NCBI GenBank assembly: GCA_037482215.1
Contig: CP148074.1
Location: 992,001-1,056,000 of the forward strand
DNA from: Pseudomonas mendocina
GTDB taxonomy: Bacteria; Pseudomonadota; Gammaproteobacteria; Pseudomonadales; Pseudomonadaceae
Reading direction: 5' to 3'
DNA: 64,000 nucleotides
This document shows, in pieces, positions 1 to 9,125 of this stretch. Positions within the stretch are counted from its first letter, which is position 1. Each line of letters starts with the position of its first letter. Under the pieces are notes generated by a model. The model made no database searches and had not been told where the DNA came from. It saw only the letters and a list, made by a program, of their open reading frames with translations. A program made the translations under genes and the position numbers.

Positions 1-261
1 GATTACCGCTACGCCAGGCATAAGGGCGATCCTGGTTACATCCTCAATCCGTTCATTATCCGCAACTGGCTGGAAGACACTCAGGTGTGGGTGCCTGCGT
101 CACCACGTTTGATGGCATCCGGCGCGACTGTGGCCAGTGAGCGGGAAACCCTGATCGTGGTGCGCCGTTATCCCTTAGTGTCGTTGCTGTGGATCGGCTT
201 TGTAGCGATGTTGCTGGGCACACTTCTGCTGCCTGGCTGGTCGCGGGAGAAAAGAACATGA
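1..261 (+). CDS. C-terminal part of an unidentified membrane protein (5' end outside window)
   Basis: An open frame runs from the first base to a TGA at 259-261 and gives 86 residues with no start inside the window. The last third has one clear hydrophobic helix (VSLLWIGFVAMLLGTLLL) followed by the basic tail GWSREKRT, the pattern of a C-terminal membrane anchor with a cytoplasmic end. The preceding part (YILNPFIIRNWLED, ASPRLMASG) matches no family I can name. Its stop overlaps the start of the downstream FAD oxidoreductase by 4 bp (ATGA), so the two are probably translated together and work together. I see the frame, helix and overlap. A functional link is inference. Confidence 0.7.
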   Translation, partial: DYRYARHKGDPGYILNPFIIRNWLEDTQVWVPASPRLMASGATVASERETLIVVRRYPLVSLLWIGFVAMLLGTLLLPGWSREKRT

Positions 262-1586
262 CCGCTATTCTCGTGCTGGGAGCCGGTCCGGCAGCGTTGG
301 TCAGTGCCATGTTGCTTAAGCGTATGGGGCATGAGGTTCAGGTTATCGGGCGAATCCGTCGTCATTCAGCAATGGAAGGAGCGTCCCCCCGGGTTATCGA
401 AGGGCTGAATCGCCTGCAATGCCGTCACGCGTTAGCGCTGCTCGGGCAGCGCTGGCAGCGGGTGGCGTCCTGGGCCGGGGAGTACCGGGAGATCAACGGT
501 GAATATGTGATTGACCGGCGCCAACTGGATGCAGCATTGCTGGAAGATTTGCTTGATGCCGGCGTTTCTTTTGTTGATGGCCGGGTTATGCAAGTGCATA
601 AGTCCCCTGAAGGCTGGCGTGTCCTTGCTGAGTTGAGCAGTGGTGAGCCGGTTGAGCACGAAGCTCAGTTTCTGGTTGAGGCTCGGGGGCGGGCGGCGCC
701 CAAGTCCGCTCCGGATGTGTTCAGTGGCCCAATGGGGGTTGCAATGACTGGCTACTTTAAAGGGCGCCCGTTTGAGCAGTCACTGACGGTAACCGAGCCT
801 TTCGATCAAGGCTGGGCTTGGGCTACTGCTGATACACAGGGACGATGCAGTGTGCAGCTGGTCGTCGATCACGCTCACCCTGGGCTGCAAGGCAGCAAGT
901 CACTGGCCGCTTTGCATGCACAGTTGTATCAGCGCTTGCAGCTGATCCCTGAACGGTTGGGTGATTTGCTGGCTGAGGGCGAGATCAGTTCAAGAGGTAT
1001 TCAGCCGACCTTGCGTGCCAATCTGGTCGATAGCAGCCAGTTGCGGGTGGGGGATGCAGCTTATTCATGTGATCCGCTTTCCGGGCATGGCATGTATGAG
1101 GCGGTGTCGGCTGCCTTTGCCGCCGCACCGACGATCAACACCTTGCTACGCCGTCCGGAACACACGGAACTGCCCAGCCGATTCTACCGTGAGCGGGCGC
1201 AAACCCTGTTTCATCAACGTTTCAATACCGCTGTCGAGTTTTATCAGAATGAGCCCCGTTGGCTGGAGCAGCCGTTCTGGGCTAACCGGCGCAACCAGAC
1301 TACAACTGTCGTCAGTCATGCCGGGGAACAGGCCGGGAGTCGGGTGGAGTCTACCGCCGTGGTTGAAGATGGCTTCATCGTGGAGAGTAAGGTGCTGGTA
1401 TGTGCTGATCATCCCCGCGGCGTGCGTTTTGTCGCCGGGGTCGATGTGGTGCAACTGCTGGAGACGCGGCGTAAACTTTCTGACGAGCCGTCAGTTGGGC
1501 AGTTGGCTCAGCTTCTGCAAGCACATCCAGAGCGTGTAGCAGCAGCTTTGGGCTGGCTCAGACAAATACCCGGAGTTGCCTTGTAG
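258..1586 (+). CDS. FAD-dependent oxidoreductase, LodB/QhpG-like or halogenase-type flavoprotein
   Basis: The 442-aa product starts MTAILVLGAGPAALVSAML, a Rossmann dinucleotide-binding motif (GAGPAA) at the very N-terminus, so it should bind FAD and be cytoplasmic. A second FAD contact appears near residue 280 (LRVGDAAYSCDPLSGHGM, the GD motif of group A flavin monooxygenases). The start at 258 is chosen over an in-frame GTG further upstream because it begins exactly at the Rossmann strand and overlaps the previous stop as ATGA. The overall pattern recalls flavoproteins that act as peptide-modifying partners (LodB, GoxB, QhpG) or flavin-dependent halogenases. The substrate cannot be told from sequence. 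The C-terminal 70 residues look like a separate small domain. Coupling to the membrane protein upstream is the best functional clue. Confidence 0.75.
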   Translation: MTAILVLGAGPAALVSAMLLKRMGHEVQVIGRIRRHSAMEGASPRVIEGLNRLQCRHALALLGQRWQRVASWAGEYREINGEYVIDRRQLDAALLEDLLDAGVSFVDGRVMQVHKSPEGWRVLAELSSGEPVEHEAQFLVEARGRAAPKSAPDVFSGPMGVAMTGYFKGRPFEQSLTVTEPFDQGWAWATADTQGRCSVQLVVDHAHPGLQGSKSLAALHAQLYQRLQLIPERLGDLLAEGEISSRGIQPTLRANLVDSSQLRVGDAAYSCDPLSGHGMYEAVSAAFAAAPTINTLLRRPEHTELPSRFYRERAQTLFHQRFNTAVEFYQNEPRWLEQPFWANRRNQTTTVVSHAGEQAGSRVESTAVVEDGFIVESKVLVCADHPRGVRFVAGVDVVQLLETRRKLSDEPSVGQLAQLLQAHPERVAAALGWLRQIPGVAL

Positions 1587-1636
1587 GCGAATCTACGCTT
1601 TGCTGGCAGCCCCACTTCGCACAGGACGATGAAGCC

Positions 1637-2683
1637 ATGGGCCCACGGATGAAAAGCGGTATTGTCGGTTATGGCTATGCCGGAAAAACCTTCCATGCTC
1701 CGCTGATTAGCATGGTTGCTGATTTGGAGCTGACAGCCGTTGCAACCCGCAACGCTGCGGCGGTGACTCAAGACTGGCCAGGTGTGGCTACTGAGCCAAC
1801 TCCGCAAGGCTTGTTCGCCCGGGATGATATTGAGCTGGTGGTCATTGCCACACCCAACGACACCCACTTCTCTTTGGCTGCCCAAGCGCTTGAGGCGGGC
1901 AAGCATGTAGTGGTTGATAAGCCCTTTACCGTGACGGTGGCTGAGGGCCAGGAGCTGATCGAGCTGGCTGATCGAAATAAACGCCTGCTATCGGTGTTCC
2001 ACAACCGTCGCTGGGACGCTGACTTCCTCACGTTAAAGGCGCGTTTGAACAGTGGGGAGCTGGGACGGGTGGTGCATTTTGAGTCGCACTTTGATCGCTA
2101 TAGGCCGGTGGTACGCCAGCGCTGGCGGGAGTCCTCAGCTGCTGGTGCGGGGCTTTGGTATGACTTGGGGCCTCATCTGTTGGATCAGGCCGTGCAGCTG
2201 TTTGGTCGGCCACATACCATCTGGTTGGATCAGGCTCGGCAGCGCGATGCCGCACTTGCGGATGACTGGTTCCATGCAGTGCTGAGTTATGACGAGGTGC
2301 GGGTCATTTTGCATGCCAGCGGACTGGTCGCCGGGCCGACGCCGCGTTTTGCTGTCCACGGCACAACAGGCAGCTTTATCAAATATGGTTTGGATACTCA
2401 GGAGGATGCTCTCAAGGCTGGTCTGAGGCCCACCGATATTGCCTGGGGGCATGACCCTGAGCAGGGGCGACTTTATCTCGGGCAGGGTGACTCTGTGCAG
2501 GAGCGCAGTGTGCCCAGTAATGCGGGCGACTATCGCCTGTACTACTCAGCAATAGCCGATGCAATTCGTAACGGCGCAGCAAATCCAGTGCCTGCCGAGG
2601 AGGCTCTGGTGGTGATGCAATTGATTGAGGCAGGGATTACCAGTTATCAGCAAGGCCGCATCATCAAACTGGCACATACCTAA
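1637..2683 (+). CDS. Gfo/Idh/MocA family NAD(P)-dependent oxidoreductase
   Basis: The 348-aa protein has an N-terminal Rossmann fold (GIVGYGYAGKTFHAPLI, residues about 7-23) and the family signature VVDKPFTVT near residue 95, whose lysine is the usual catalytic and nicotinamide-contacting residue. The C-terminal alpha/beta domain holds WYDLGPHLLDQAVQLFG, matching the EKP..H pattern of YdgJ/YhhX-type members. The family oxidises or reduces sugars, inositols or related polyols in the cytoplasm; the substrate here is unknown. Two methionines are possible starts (1637 and 1649). I chose 1637 because AGGACGA lies just upstream. It is followed after 8 bp by the convergent stop of the deacetylase-like gene, so it is probably monocistronic. 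Confidence 0.85.
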   Translation: MGPRMKSGIVGYGYAGKTFHAPLISMVADLELTAVATRNAAAVTQDWPGVATEPTPQGLFARDDIELVVIATPNDTHFSLAAQALEAGKHVVVDKPFTVTVAEGQELIELADRNKRLLSVFHNRRWDADFLTLKARLNSGELGRVVHFESHFDRYRPVVRQRWRESSAAGAGLWYDLGPHLLDQAVQLFGRPHTIWLDQARQRDAALADDWFHAVLSYDEVRVILHASGLVAGPTPRFAVHGTTGSFIKYGLDTQEDALKAGLRPTDIAWGHDPEQGRLYLGQGDSVQERSVPSNAGDYRLYYSAIADAIRNGAANPVPAEEALVVMQLIEAGITSYQQGRIIKLAHT

Positions 2684-2691
2684 GCGCCTGA

Positions 2692-3612
2692 CTAACGCAG
2701 CCCTCGCTCCTGCCATATCCGTGCGGCTGTGTGGTGCAAAATACCGTGGCGGCGGGCCAGGGCATTGCGGTCTTTGTCGTAACCGCCGCCAATGACTCCC
2801 ACGACCGGTATATCCCGGTCTAAACAGTGATTGATCACGGCGTAGTCGCGGGCTGCGATCCCAGCATCGCTCAGGTTGAGATAGCCCAGCGCATCGTGCT
2901 CGTGAACGTCTACACCAGCGTCGTACAGCACGATGTCAGGCTGATACAACGCCAGCAGATAGCTGAGGCTGTCGTTGACAACCCTCAGGTATTCCGCGTC
3001 GCCGGTACCTTTAGTCAGTTCAATGTCCCAGTCGCTGCGGGCTTTTCTGGCTGGGTAGTTAGTGGCGCAGTGCAGTGACACGGTGACCGCATCAGGAACG
3101 TGTTCGAGCAGTCGGGCAGTACCGTCGCCTTGGTGAACATCGCAGTCATAGATCAAAACCCGCTGCGCTTTACCACTTTGCAGCAGGTAGTGGCTGATCA
3201 CAGCAAGGTCATTGAAGATGCAGAAACCCGCAGGCTGGTCGTAATGGGCATGATGGGTGCCGCCAGCCAGGTGGCAGGCAAGCCCGTGTTTTAAGGCAAG
3301 GTCCGTGGCCAGTAACGAGCCGCCCACTGCTCGCACCGTGCGCAAGGCCAGCTCAGGGCTCCAGGGCAGGCCGAGTCGACGTTGTTCCTCGTAGCTGAGC
3401 TCGCCGCTGTTGTAGCGCTGGATGTAATTCGGGCAATGGGCCAGCGCCAGTACGTCATCAGGACAGGGTTGCGGTCGATGCAGATCGGCGTCGCTGCACA
3501 AGCCACTGGCGACAAGGTGGTCCCGCAGTAAGCGGAACTTTTCCATAGGGAAACGATGTCCGACCGGAAAGGGCGGGCTGTAGTCGTCGTGGTAGACCAG
3601 TGGTAAAGCCAT
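2692..3612 (-). CDS. Histone deacetylase/acetoin utilisation family hydrolase
   Basis: This 306-aa protein belongs to the arginase/deacetylase fold that removes acyl groups from lysine side chains or small amines using zinc. Visible family residues are the HHAHYDQPAGFC stretch (tandem catalytic histidines), the metal site in YDCDVHQGDGT (Asp and His ligands) and the third ligand region YDAGVDVHEHDALG. It ends with a glycine-rich GVIGGGY loop near the C-terminus that lines the active site. Length fits bacterial class II-like members of about 300 aa. The start at 3612 (MALPLVYHDDY) is preferred over an upstream in-frame codon because homologous proteins begin directly with the first beta strand. 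No partner protein is encoded next to it, so the in vivo substrate is open. Confidence 0.85.
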   Translation of the reverse strand: MALPLVYHDDYSPPFPVGHRFPMEKFRLLRDHLVASGLCSDADLHRPQPCPDDVLALAHCPNYIQRYNSGELSYEEQRRLGLPWSPELALRTVRAVGGSLLATDLALKHGLACHLAGGTHHAHYDQPAGFCIFNDLAVISHYLLQSGKAQRVLIYDCDVHQGDGTARLLEHVPDAVTVSLHCATNYPARKARSDWDIELTKGTGDAEYLRVVNDSLSYLLALYQPDIVLYDAGVDVHEHDALGYLNLSDAGIAARDYAVINHCLDRDIPVVGVIGGGYDKDRNALARRHGILHHTAARIWQERGLR

Positions 3613-3809
3613 ATCATGCAGATCGCAGGGAGATGGTGTGAGTATGCGGGCGGTTTGGCGGAGTCTCAACCTAGCGCAGGGGGATTTGCGCCAGCATCTG
3701 GCCGTAATAGCTTGGAAATTGTCGGCTTTAATTGGCGCAAATGGCCGACAAGAGCCTTTGAAGTCTTTAACATTTCACCTTCGTACAAATGTGTAACCGG
3801 AGAGCATGC

Positions 3810-4679
3810 ATGAGTCAGGTGTTAGATGAGTTGGTCGCGTTGTTGACTCTGGAAACCATTGAAGAAAATCTCTTTCGTGGGGTAAGTCAGGATCTGGGCT
3901 TTCGCCAGCTGTTTGGCGGCCAGGTACTTGGCCAATGTGTCTCAGCCGCCAGCCAGACCGTAGCATCTGAGCGCCATGTGCATTCGATGCATGGCTACTT
4001 CCTGCGCCCTGGGGACGCGACCTTGCCGGTGGTGTACCAAGTGGATCGGGTCCGTGATGGCGGTACTTTCAGCACGCGTCGTGTGACCGCTATCCAGAAG
4101 GGGCAGCCGATCTTTACCTGTAGCGCCTCGTTCCAGATTGATGAAGAAGGCTTTCATCACCAGAACAGCATGCCAGACGTTCCGGGGCCGGAGGAGTTTA
4201 AGTCCGAAACCGAGCTGGCGCGCATGGTGCAGCAATTGATACCTGAGCGTATGCGTGAGCGCGCTATCAGCGATAAACCCATCGAGATTCGCCCGGTTAC
4301 CTTTATCAACCCGTTCGCGCCCAAGCCGTGCGAGCCGGTTAAACATGTATGGTTCAAGGCCGCAGGTGCGCTCCCGGACGAGCCTCAACTGCACAAGTTG
4401 CTGCTGGCTTATGCCAGTGACTTTAATTTGCTGACCACGTCCATGCAGCCCCATGGCGTGTCGGTGTTCCAGAAGTTCATGCAGGTGGCGAGCCTGGATC
4501 ATTCACTGTGGTTCCACAACAACCTGCGCATGGATGATTGGTTGCTGTACAGCATGGACAGTCCATGGGCTGGCAATGCCCGTGGCTTCTCCCGTGGCAG
4601 CATTTTCAACCGCAAAGGCGAGCTGGTGGCCTCTGTTGCGCAGGAAGGCCTGACCCGTGTGCGTGAGGACTGGAAGTGA
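3810..4679 (+). CDS. tesB: Acyl-CoA thioesterase II TesB
   Basis: The 289-aa product is a double hot-dog thioesterase that hydrolyses medium and long acyl-CoAs to free fatty acid and CoA in the cytoplasm. The family's catalytic triad regions are visible: Asp in YASDFNLL, Ser/Thr with DHSLWFH, and Gln in VAQEGL close to the C-terminus. The length nearly equals E. coli TesB (286 aa). The start at 3810 has GGAG 8 bases upstream (3798-3801). An earlier ATG at 3789 lacks a ribosome site and adds a poorly conserved leader. The stop overlaps the GTG start of the HAD gene, so the two form an operon. Confidence 0.93.
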   Translation: MSQVLDELVALLTLETIEENLFRGVSQDLGFRQLFGGQVLGQCVSAASQTVASERHVHSMHGYFLRPGDATLPVVYQVDRVRDGGTFSTRRVTAIQKGQPIFTCSASFQIDEEGFHHQNSMPDVPGPEEFKSETELARMVQQLIPERMRERAISDKPIEIRPVTFINPFAPKPCEPVKHVWFKAAGALPDEPQLHKLLLAYASDFNLLTTSMQPHGVSVFQKFMQVASLDHSLWFHNNLRMDDWLLYSMDSPWAGNARGFSRGSIFNRKGELVASVAQEGLTRVREDWK

Positions 4680-5263
4680 GCCTGAGTGCTGCCCGGCATT
4701 GGGTGTTTGATATGGACGGCACGTTGACCCGTGCCGTCCACGACTTTGATGCCATCAAACGGGCGCTGGATATCCCTTTAGAGGACGATATTCTGGGGCA
4801 TCTGGCAGCCTTGCCCAGTGAGCTTGCAGCCGCCAAACACGCTTGGCTGATGGAGCATGAGCGGGAGCTGGCTGTTAATTCTGTTGCCGCTCCGGGAGCG
4901 GTTGAGCTGGTACGTAGTCTGCACGCTCGCGGATGTCGCTTGGGCATTCTGACCCGTAATGCGTACGAGCTGGCCTGGGTGACCCTAGAGGCGATTGGCA
5001 TCGCCGAATGTTTTGAGCGTGCCGATGTGATCGGCCGAGATGAAGCCGCGCCCAAGCCAGACCCCGCAGGCTTGCTGCTGTTGGCTAAGGCTTGGCAGAT
5101 CAGCCCGGAAAATCTGGTGATGGTCGGTGATTACCGCTTTGATCTGGAGTGCGCTCGGGCTGCGGGAGCACGTAGTGTGCTGGTCAATCTGCCGGAAAAC
5201 CCATGGCCGGAACTGACTGACTACTTCGCTGTGGATTGCTCCGCACTGCATCAATCGCTCTGA
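4676..5263 (+). CDS. HAD-superfamily hydrolase (phosphoglycolate phosphatase-like)
   Basis: The 195-aa protein opens with VFDMDGTLTRAVHDFDAI, the HAD motif I DxDGT whose first Asp is the nucleophile. A four-helix cap follows (residues about 25-85), then LGILTRNAYE (motif II Thr), the Lys of PKPDPAGLL (motif III) and MVGDYRFDLECARAAGA (motif IV Asp pair). This is subfamily IA, typical of small-metabolite phosphatases such as phosphoglycolate phosphatase. The start is GTG at 4676, overlapping the tesB stop. The substrate is not evident. Linkage to tesB suggests a housekeeping role rather than a dedicated pathway. Confidence 0.88.
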   Translation: MSLSAARHWVFDMDGTLTRAVHDFDAIKRALDIPLEDDILGHLAALPSELAAAKHAWLMEHERELAVNSVAAPGAVELVRSLHARGCRLGILTRNAYELAWVTLEAIGIAECFERADVIGRDEAAPKPDPAGLLLLAKAWQISPENLVMVGDYRFDLECARAAGARSVLVNLPENPWPELTDYFAVDCSALHQSL

Positions 5264-5266
5264 CGA

Positions 5267-5668
5267 TTAATGACAGCAGCCCCCTGATTCCAAATCTTTA
5301 AGAATTGGGCAATCAGGGCGGTCGTTGCCCTGGCAGTGTTGAATCAGATCCTTGAGCGTGTCGCGCAGGCTGCTCAGCTCGCTGATCTTGCGCTCCAACT
5401 CATCAATATGCCCTTGCGCCAGTGCCTTTACATCGGCACTGGCGCGCTGGCGGTCTTCCCATAAGGCCAGCAACTGGGCGACATCCGCCAACGAAAAGCC
5501 CAGGTCCCGCGAACGTTTGATAAAGGCCAGACGGTGCAAGTCTTGCACCGTGTAGACGCGGTAGCCGCTGTCAGTACGCTGGGCCGCGGGCAGCAGGTCG
5601 ATGCTTTCGTAATAGCGAATCATCTTGGCACTAAGGCCGGAGCGTTTTGCCGCCTGACCGATATTCAT
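5267..5668 (-). CDS. cueR: CueR, Cu(I)-responsive MerR-family activator
   Basis: The 133-aa regulator has a MerR winged helix at the N-terminus (MNIGQAAKRSGLSAKMIRYY), a long dimerisation helix (about residues 75-110) and the copper loop with Cys112 and Cys120 separated by 8 residues (CQGNDRPDC). This spacing is the CueR signature for Cu(I)/Ag(I)/Au(I) sensing. The tail ends GGCCH, a further metal-binding cluster. CueR binds over-long promoter spacers and untwists them when metal is bound. The gene lies 18 bp downstream of copA on the same strand, so it is very likely co-transcribed and autoregulated from the promoter pair at 8111-8172. Confidence 0.95.
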   Translation of the reverse strand: MNIGQAAKRSGLSAKMIRYYESIDLLPAAQRTDSGYRVYTVQDLHRLAFIKRSRDLGFSLADVAQLLALWEDRQRASADVKALAQGHIDELERKISELSSLRDTLKDLIQHCQGNDRPDCPILKDLESGGCCH

Positions 5669-5686
5669 GACTCATTCCTCGCTCGC

Positions 5687-8074
5687 TTAAGCATGGTGTT
5701 GGGGTTTCCACAGTTTCAGCAGCAGAGCGTTACTGACCACACTGACGCTGCTCAGGGCCATGGCCGCACCTGCCAGCATGGGGTCAAGCAGGCCGCAGGC
5801 TGCCAGTGGAATGCCTACCATGTTGTAAACAAAGGCCCAGAACAGGTTCTGGCGGATTTTGTTGTACGTGCGGCGGCTGATCTCCAGCGCATCAGCCACC
5901 AGGCGTGGGTCGCCGCGCATCAGGGTAATCCCTGCGGCATGCATGGCCACGTCGGTGCCGCTGCCCATGGCAATGCCCACATCTGCTGCGGCCAAGGCTG
6001 GGGCATCGTTGATGCCGTCACCGACCATGGCCACAACCCCCTCTTTGCGCAGGTTGCTGATGATCTCGGCTTTGTTTGCGGGCAGGACTTCAGCGTGGGC
6101 CTGGGTAATGCCCAGGGCACTGGATACGGCTCTGACGCTGCCGGAGTTGTCGCCACTGATTAAATGGCTGGCGATACCTTGTGCGCTAAGTGCGGCGATG
6201 CCCTGTGCTGCACCCTCTTTAAGCGTGTCACCAAAGGCAAACAGGCCAATCACGTGGGGCTGTGGTGACAGCTCCAGTAACCACGACAGGGTGCGGCCTT
6301 CGTTCTCCCACGCCAGTGCGCTAGCAGCGAGGTCACCTTGGTCCAGACCTTGTTCGTTCAGCAGGCGACGGTTGCCCAGTGCCAGCTGGCGCTCACCGAT
6401 CTCGCCTTGGATACCGCGTCCCGGTAGCGTCTGGCTATTGCTCAGGGCGGGCAAGGACAGCTCGCGTTCAATACACGCCTCCAGCACCGCTTTGGCCAGT
6501 GGGTGCTCGCTGCCACGTTGCAGTGCCCCGGCCAGTTGCAGCAGTTGCTCGTCATTGCCATCTGCTGCAAGCAGGTGAGCAATGCGCGGCGTGCCTGACG
6601 TCAGTGTGCCGGTCTTGTCGAAGGCCACGGTATTCACCGAATGGGCAACTTCCAGTGCTTCAGCATCCTTGATGAGGATGCCGTGGCGGGCTGCAACACC
6701 CGTGCCTGCCATGATTGCAGTCGGCGTCGCCAGCCCCAGTGCGCACGGGCAAGCGATTACAAGTACGGCGATGGCGTTGAGCAAGGCCGTTTCAAGTCCG
6801 GCGCCGAGCAGCAGCCAGATTCCCAGTGTGGCCAAAGCGATCAGCAAAACCGCAGGTACGAAAATCTGGCTGACCTTATCCACCAGTTTTTGAATCGGCG
6901 CTTTCTTCGCTTGGGCGTCCTCCACCAAGCGGATGATGCGAGAGAGTACAGTTTCGGCGCCCAGGGCAGTGGTCTCGACCAGCAGCCGCCCCTCACCATT
7001 GATGGCGCCTGCAGTGATACTGTCGCCCGTCTGTTTGGGAATAGGCAGGCTTTCGCCGCTGATCAGGGATTCGTCCGCATGGCTCTGGCCTTCAAGCACG
7101 CGGCCATCCACAGGGAAGCGTTCGCCCGGCTTCACCACAATCTGGTCACCCAAACGCAGCTCACTGAGGGACACCCACTGCTCAAGGCCGTCACGCAGGC
7201 GCAGTGCTTGCTCGGGTCGCAGCGCCTGTAGCGCGCGGATGGCGCTGGTGGTTTGGCGTTTGGCGCGGCTTTCCAGATACTTCCCGAGCAGGATCAAGGT
7301 AATGATTACGGCCGAGGCCTCGAAGTACAGGTGAGGCATCTCCCCGTGTGTACTGTTGGCCCATTGATAAAGGCTCAGGCCATAGGCTGAACTGGTACCG
7401 ATGGCGACCAATTGATCCATATTGCCTGCGCCATTACGCAGTGCGCTCCAGGCGGCGCGATAAAACCGGGCGCCGAAGATGAACTGGACGGGAGTCGCCA
7501 GGGCGAACTGTACCCAGGCAGGCAACATCCAGTGCAGGCCGAAGGGCTCAAGCAGCATGGGTAGCACCAGAGGGGCGGTTAGGACGATGGCCAGGATCAA
7601 CATCAGGCGTTCGCGTTGCAGGCTGCGTTCTGCGTTGTTTAGCGCTGGCGCAGCTGGACTGACCAGGTTGGCGTTGTAGCCGGCTTTTTTGATAGTCGCG
7701 ATCAGTTCGTCGCTGCGTGTCCCAGCGAGAACGCGAACGGTGGCGCGCTCATTGGCCAGGTTGACGCTGGCATCGAGTACCGCCGAATGTTTATTGAGTG
7801 CCCGCTCGATGCGCCCTGAGCAGCTTGAGCAGGTCATGCCTTGAATGCTCAGCTCAAGTGTCTCAGTAGGTACGCTGTAGCCTGCTTTGTCGATGCTGTT
7901 CACCAATATGGCCAGGCTACCTGCGGGTGCTTCCACGCGGGCTTGTTCATTGGCCAGGTTGACGCTGACGAGGCTTACTTCGGGAATCTTATTGAGTGCC
8001 CGTTCTACACGGCCGGCACAACTGGCGCAGGTCATTCCGCTGACGGGAAGGGTAAAGGTGCTTGGACGGGGCAT
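5687..8074 (-). CDS. copA: CopA, Cu(I)-exporting P1B-type ATPase
   Basis: The 795-aa inner-membrane pump moves Cu(I) from cytoplasm to periplasm. It has two N-terminal heavy-metal-associated domains, with CASC (Cys16/Cys19) and CSSC (Cys82/Cys85), then eight predicted membrane helices. The transmembrane metal site is the CPC of [13 protein letters not shown]. The phosphorylation motif is DKTGTLTSG, followed by the P1B-specific HP in SEHPLAKA and the hinge [16 protein letters not shown]. The start has AGGAG 8 bases upstream. Its promoter faces that of copZ, and cueR follows it, so pump, chaperone and sensor form one regulatory unit. Confidence 0.97.
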   Translation of the reverse strand: MPRPSTFTLPVSGMTCASCAGRVERALNKIPEVSLVSVNLANEQARVEAPAGSLAILVNSIDKAGYSVPTETLELSIQGMTCSSCSGRIERALNKHSAVLDASVNLANERATVRVLAGTRSDELIATIKKAGYNANLVSPAAPALNNAERSLQRERLMLILAIVLTAPLVLPMLLEPFGLHWMLPAWVQFALATPVQFIFGARFYRAAWSALRNGAGNMDQLVAIGTSSAYGLSLYQWANSTHGEMPHLYFEASAVIITLILLGKYLESRAKRQTTSAIRALQALRPEQALRLRDGLEQWVSLSELRLGDQIVVKPGERFPVDGRVLEGQSHADESLISGESLPIPKQTGDSITAGAINGEGRLLVETTALGAETVLSRIIRLVEDAQAKKAPIQKLVDKVSQIFVPAVLLIALATLGIWLLLGAGLETALLNAIAVLVIACPCALGLATPTAIMAGTGVAARHGILIKDAEALEVAHSVNTVAFDKTGTLTSGTPRIAHLLAADGNDEQLLQLAGALQRGSEHPLAKAVLEACIERELSLPALSNSQTLPGRGIQGEIGERQLALGNRRLLNEQGLDQGDLAASALAWENEGRTLSWLLELSPQPHVIGLFAFGDTLKEGAAQGIAALSAQGIASHLISGDNSGSVRAVSSALGITQAHAEVLPANKAEIISNLRKEGVVAMVGDGINDAPALAAADVGIAMGSGTDVAMHAAGITLMRGDPRLVADALEISRRTYNKIRQNLFWAFVYNMVGIPLAACGLLDPMLAGAAMALSSVSVVSNALLLKLWKPQHHA

Positions 8075-8110
8075 GGCTGCACTCCTTTTGATCTCGCCCT
8101 AGAGGATCAT

Positions 8111-8172
8111 CCTTGCCATGTGGTTAAGGTCAAGTCTGATAGAGGCGGCTTGACCTTAACCACATGGCAAGG
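8111..8172. promoter_or_regulatory. Perfect 24-bp inverted repeat carrying two divergent CueR-type promoters
   Basis: Arms at 8111-8134 and 8149-8172 are exact reverse complements, separated by 14 bp. Each arm contains TTGACC as a -35, followed by the CCTT...AAGG dyad usual for CueR boxes. Rightward: -35 at 8150-8155, 19-bp spacer, weak -10 CAGACT at 8175-8180, driving copZ. Leftward: the mirror -35, a 19-bp spacer and GATCCT, driving copA-cueR. A 19-bp spacer is the over-long type that MerR proteins remodel. The identity of the arms predicts equal CueR binding on both sides. The repeat could also extrude a hairpin in single-stranded DNA or RNA. Confidence 0.88.
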
Positions 8173-8216
8173 TGCAGACTGTACGCCGTCTTAACATTAC
8201 AGATCAGGAGATCATT

Positions 8217-8429
8217 ATGTCAGCAACAACCGTTCACACGTTTCAGGTCGAAGGCATGACCTGCCAGCATTGCGTCAAAGCCGTTACTGAGGCTGTTAAA
8301 GCCGTCGATGCTTCTGCGGAGGTTAAGGTGCAGTTGAATAGTGGGGTTGTGCAGATCACCAGCGACCAGTCCGATGATGCGCTGATCATCGCCATTGCTG
8401 AGGCAGGCTATGGTGCTGGTTTGGTCTGA
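8217..8429 (+). CDS. copZ: CopZ-type copper chaperone
   Basis: The 70-aa cytoplasmic protein is a single heavy-metal-associated domain with the metal motif GMTCQHC (Cys16/Cys19). It should pick up Cu(I) and pass it to the CopA N-terminal domains or to CueR. AGGAG at 8206-8210 lies 6 bases before the ATG, which decides this start over an in-frame upstream codon inside the promoter repeat. It is transcribed away from copA from the mirrored CueR promoter. Its 3' end overlaps the convergent tetR gene by 22 bp. Confidence 0.95.
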   Translation: MSATTVHTFQVEGMTCQHCVKAVTEAVKAVDASAEVKVQLNSGVVQITSDQSDDALIIAIAEAGYGAGLV

Positions 8430-9064
8430 TCATAAGCTGTGCAACACATCCAGTCGCGCACCAGGCCCCTGAAACAGGCGTCGATGATGGTTGCCGTGTC
8501 GTGCTCCAAGTCGAAAATCCCCGGGTCACGCAGCCAGTCCTCAAACATACCGACGATGACTGCGTGTACCGCACGCGCTGCCAGACGCGGGGTGACGTCC
8601 GGGTAGAGGCGTGGCAGTACGGCCGGGGTGCTGAACTGTTGTTCACACAACTCGATGAACAAATTGATGAAGGCTTCGTGCTGCTCTTCGGCTGGGCGCA
8701 GTTCTTCAGTGAACTCACAGCGACGCAGCAGAATGGTGAAGATGCGCTGTTTCTTGTGGTCGCGAGCCAGGCCGGCTACGGCATCAATACACAGTAAGCG
8801 CAATGTGTGCAGTGGGTCACGCTCTGGGCAGCCGCGTACCCGCTCAACCAATTGCTCAGGGGGCAGGCACACCTGATTGAGCATTGCGTTGAACAGGTCT
8901 GCCTTATTCGCAAAGTGCCAGTAAACCGCGCCCCGTGTTACGCCAGCATGCCGGGCAATATGCTCCAGGCTGGTATGCGCAACACCTTTTTCCAGAAATA
9001 GCGCTTCGGCTGCTTCCAGAATAGTGATGCGGGTTTTTTCGGCGTCTTCTTTGGTTCTGCGCAT
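8408..9064 (-). CDS. TetR-family repressor of the adjacent RND efflux operon (TtgR/AcrR type)
   Basis: The 218-aa protein starts MRRTKEDAEKTRITILEAAE and has the AcrR/TtgR-type helix-turn-helix (HIARHAGVTRGAVYWHFANKADLF, about residues 30-53). The variable C-terminal half should bind hydrophobic drugs or solvents. It is divergent from the efflux adaptor gene with a palindrome between them, the usual layout of a local repressor. The start at 9064 is chosen because homologues begin with the MRRTKE motif; longer frames upstream run through the operator. The last 22 bp overlap the end of copZ on the other strand. The inducer cannot be read from sequence. Confidence 0.9.
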   Translation of the reverse strand: MRRTKEDAEKTRITILEAAEALFLEKGVAHTSLEHIARHAGVTRGAVYWHFANKADLFNAMLNQVCLPPEQLVERVRGCPERDPLHTLRLLCIDAVAGLARDHKKQRIFTILLRRCEFTEELRPAEEQHEAFINLFIELCEQQFSTPAVLPRLYPDVTPRLAARAVHAVIVGMFEDWLRDPGIFDLEHDTATIIDACFRGLVRDWMCCTAYDQTKPAP

Positions 9065-9125
9065 GGCGAGCTTGGAATAACTGGCTAGTCTCAGTTCTGA
9101 ATAATGGTTGAAAACTGATAATAAG

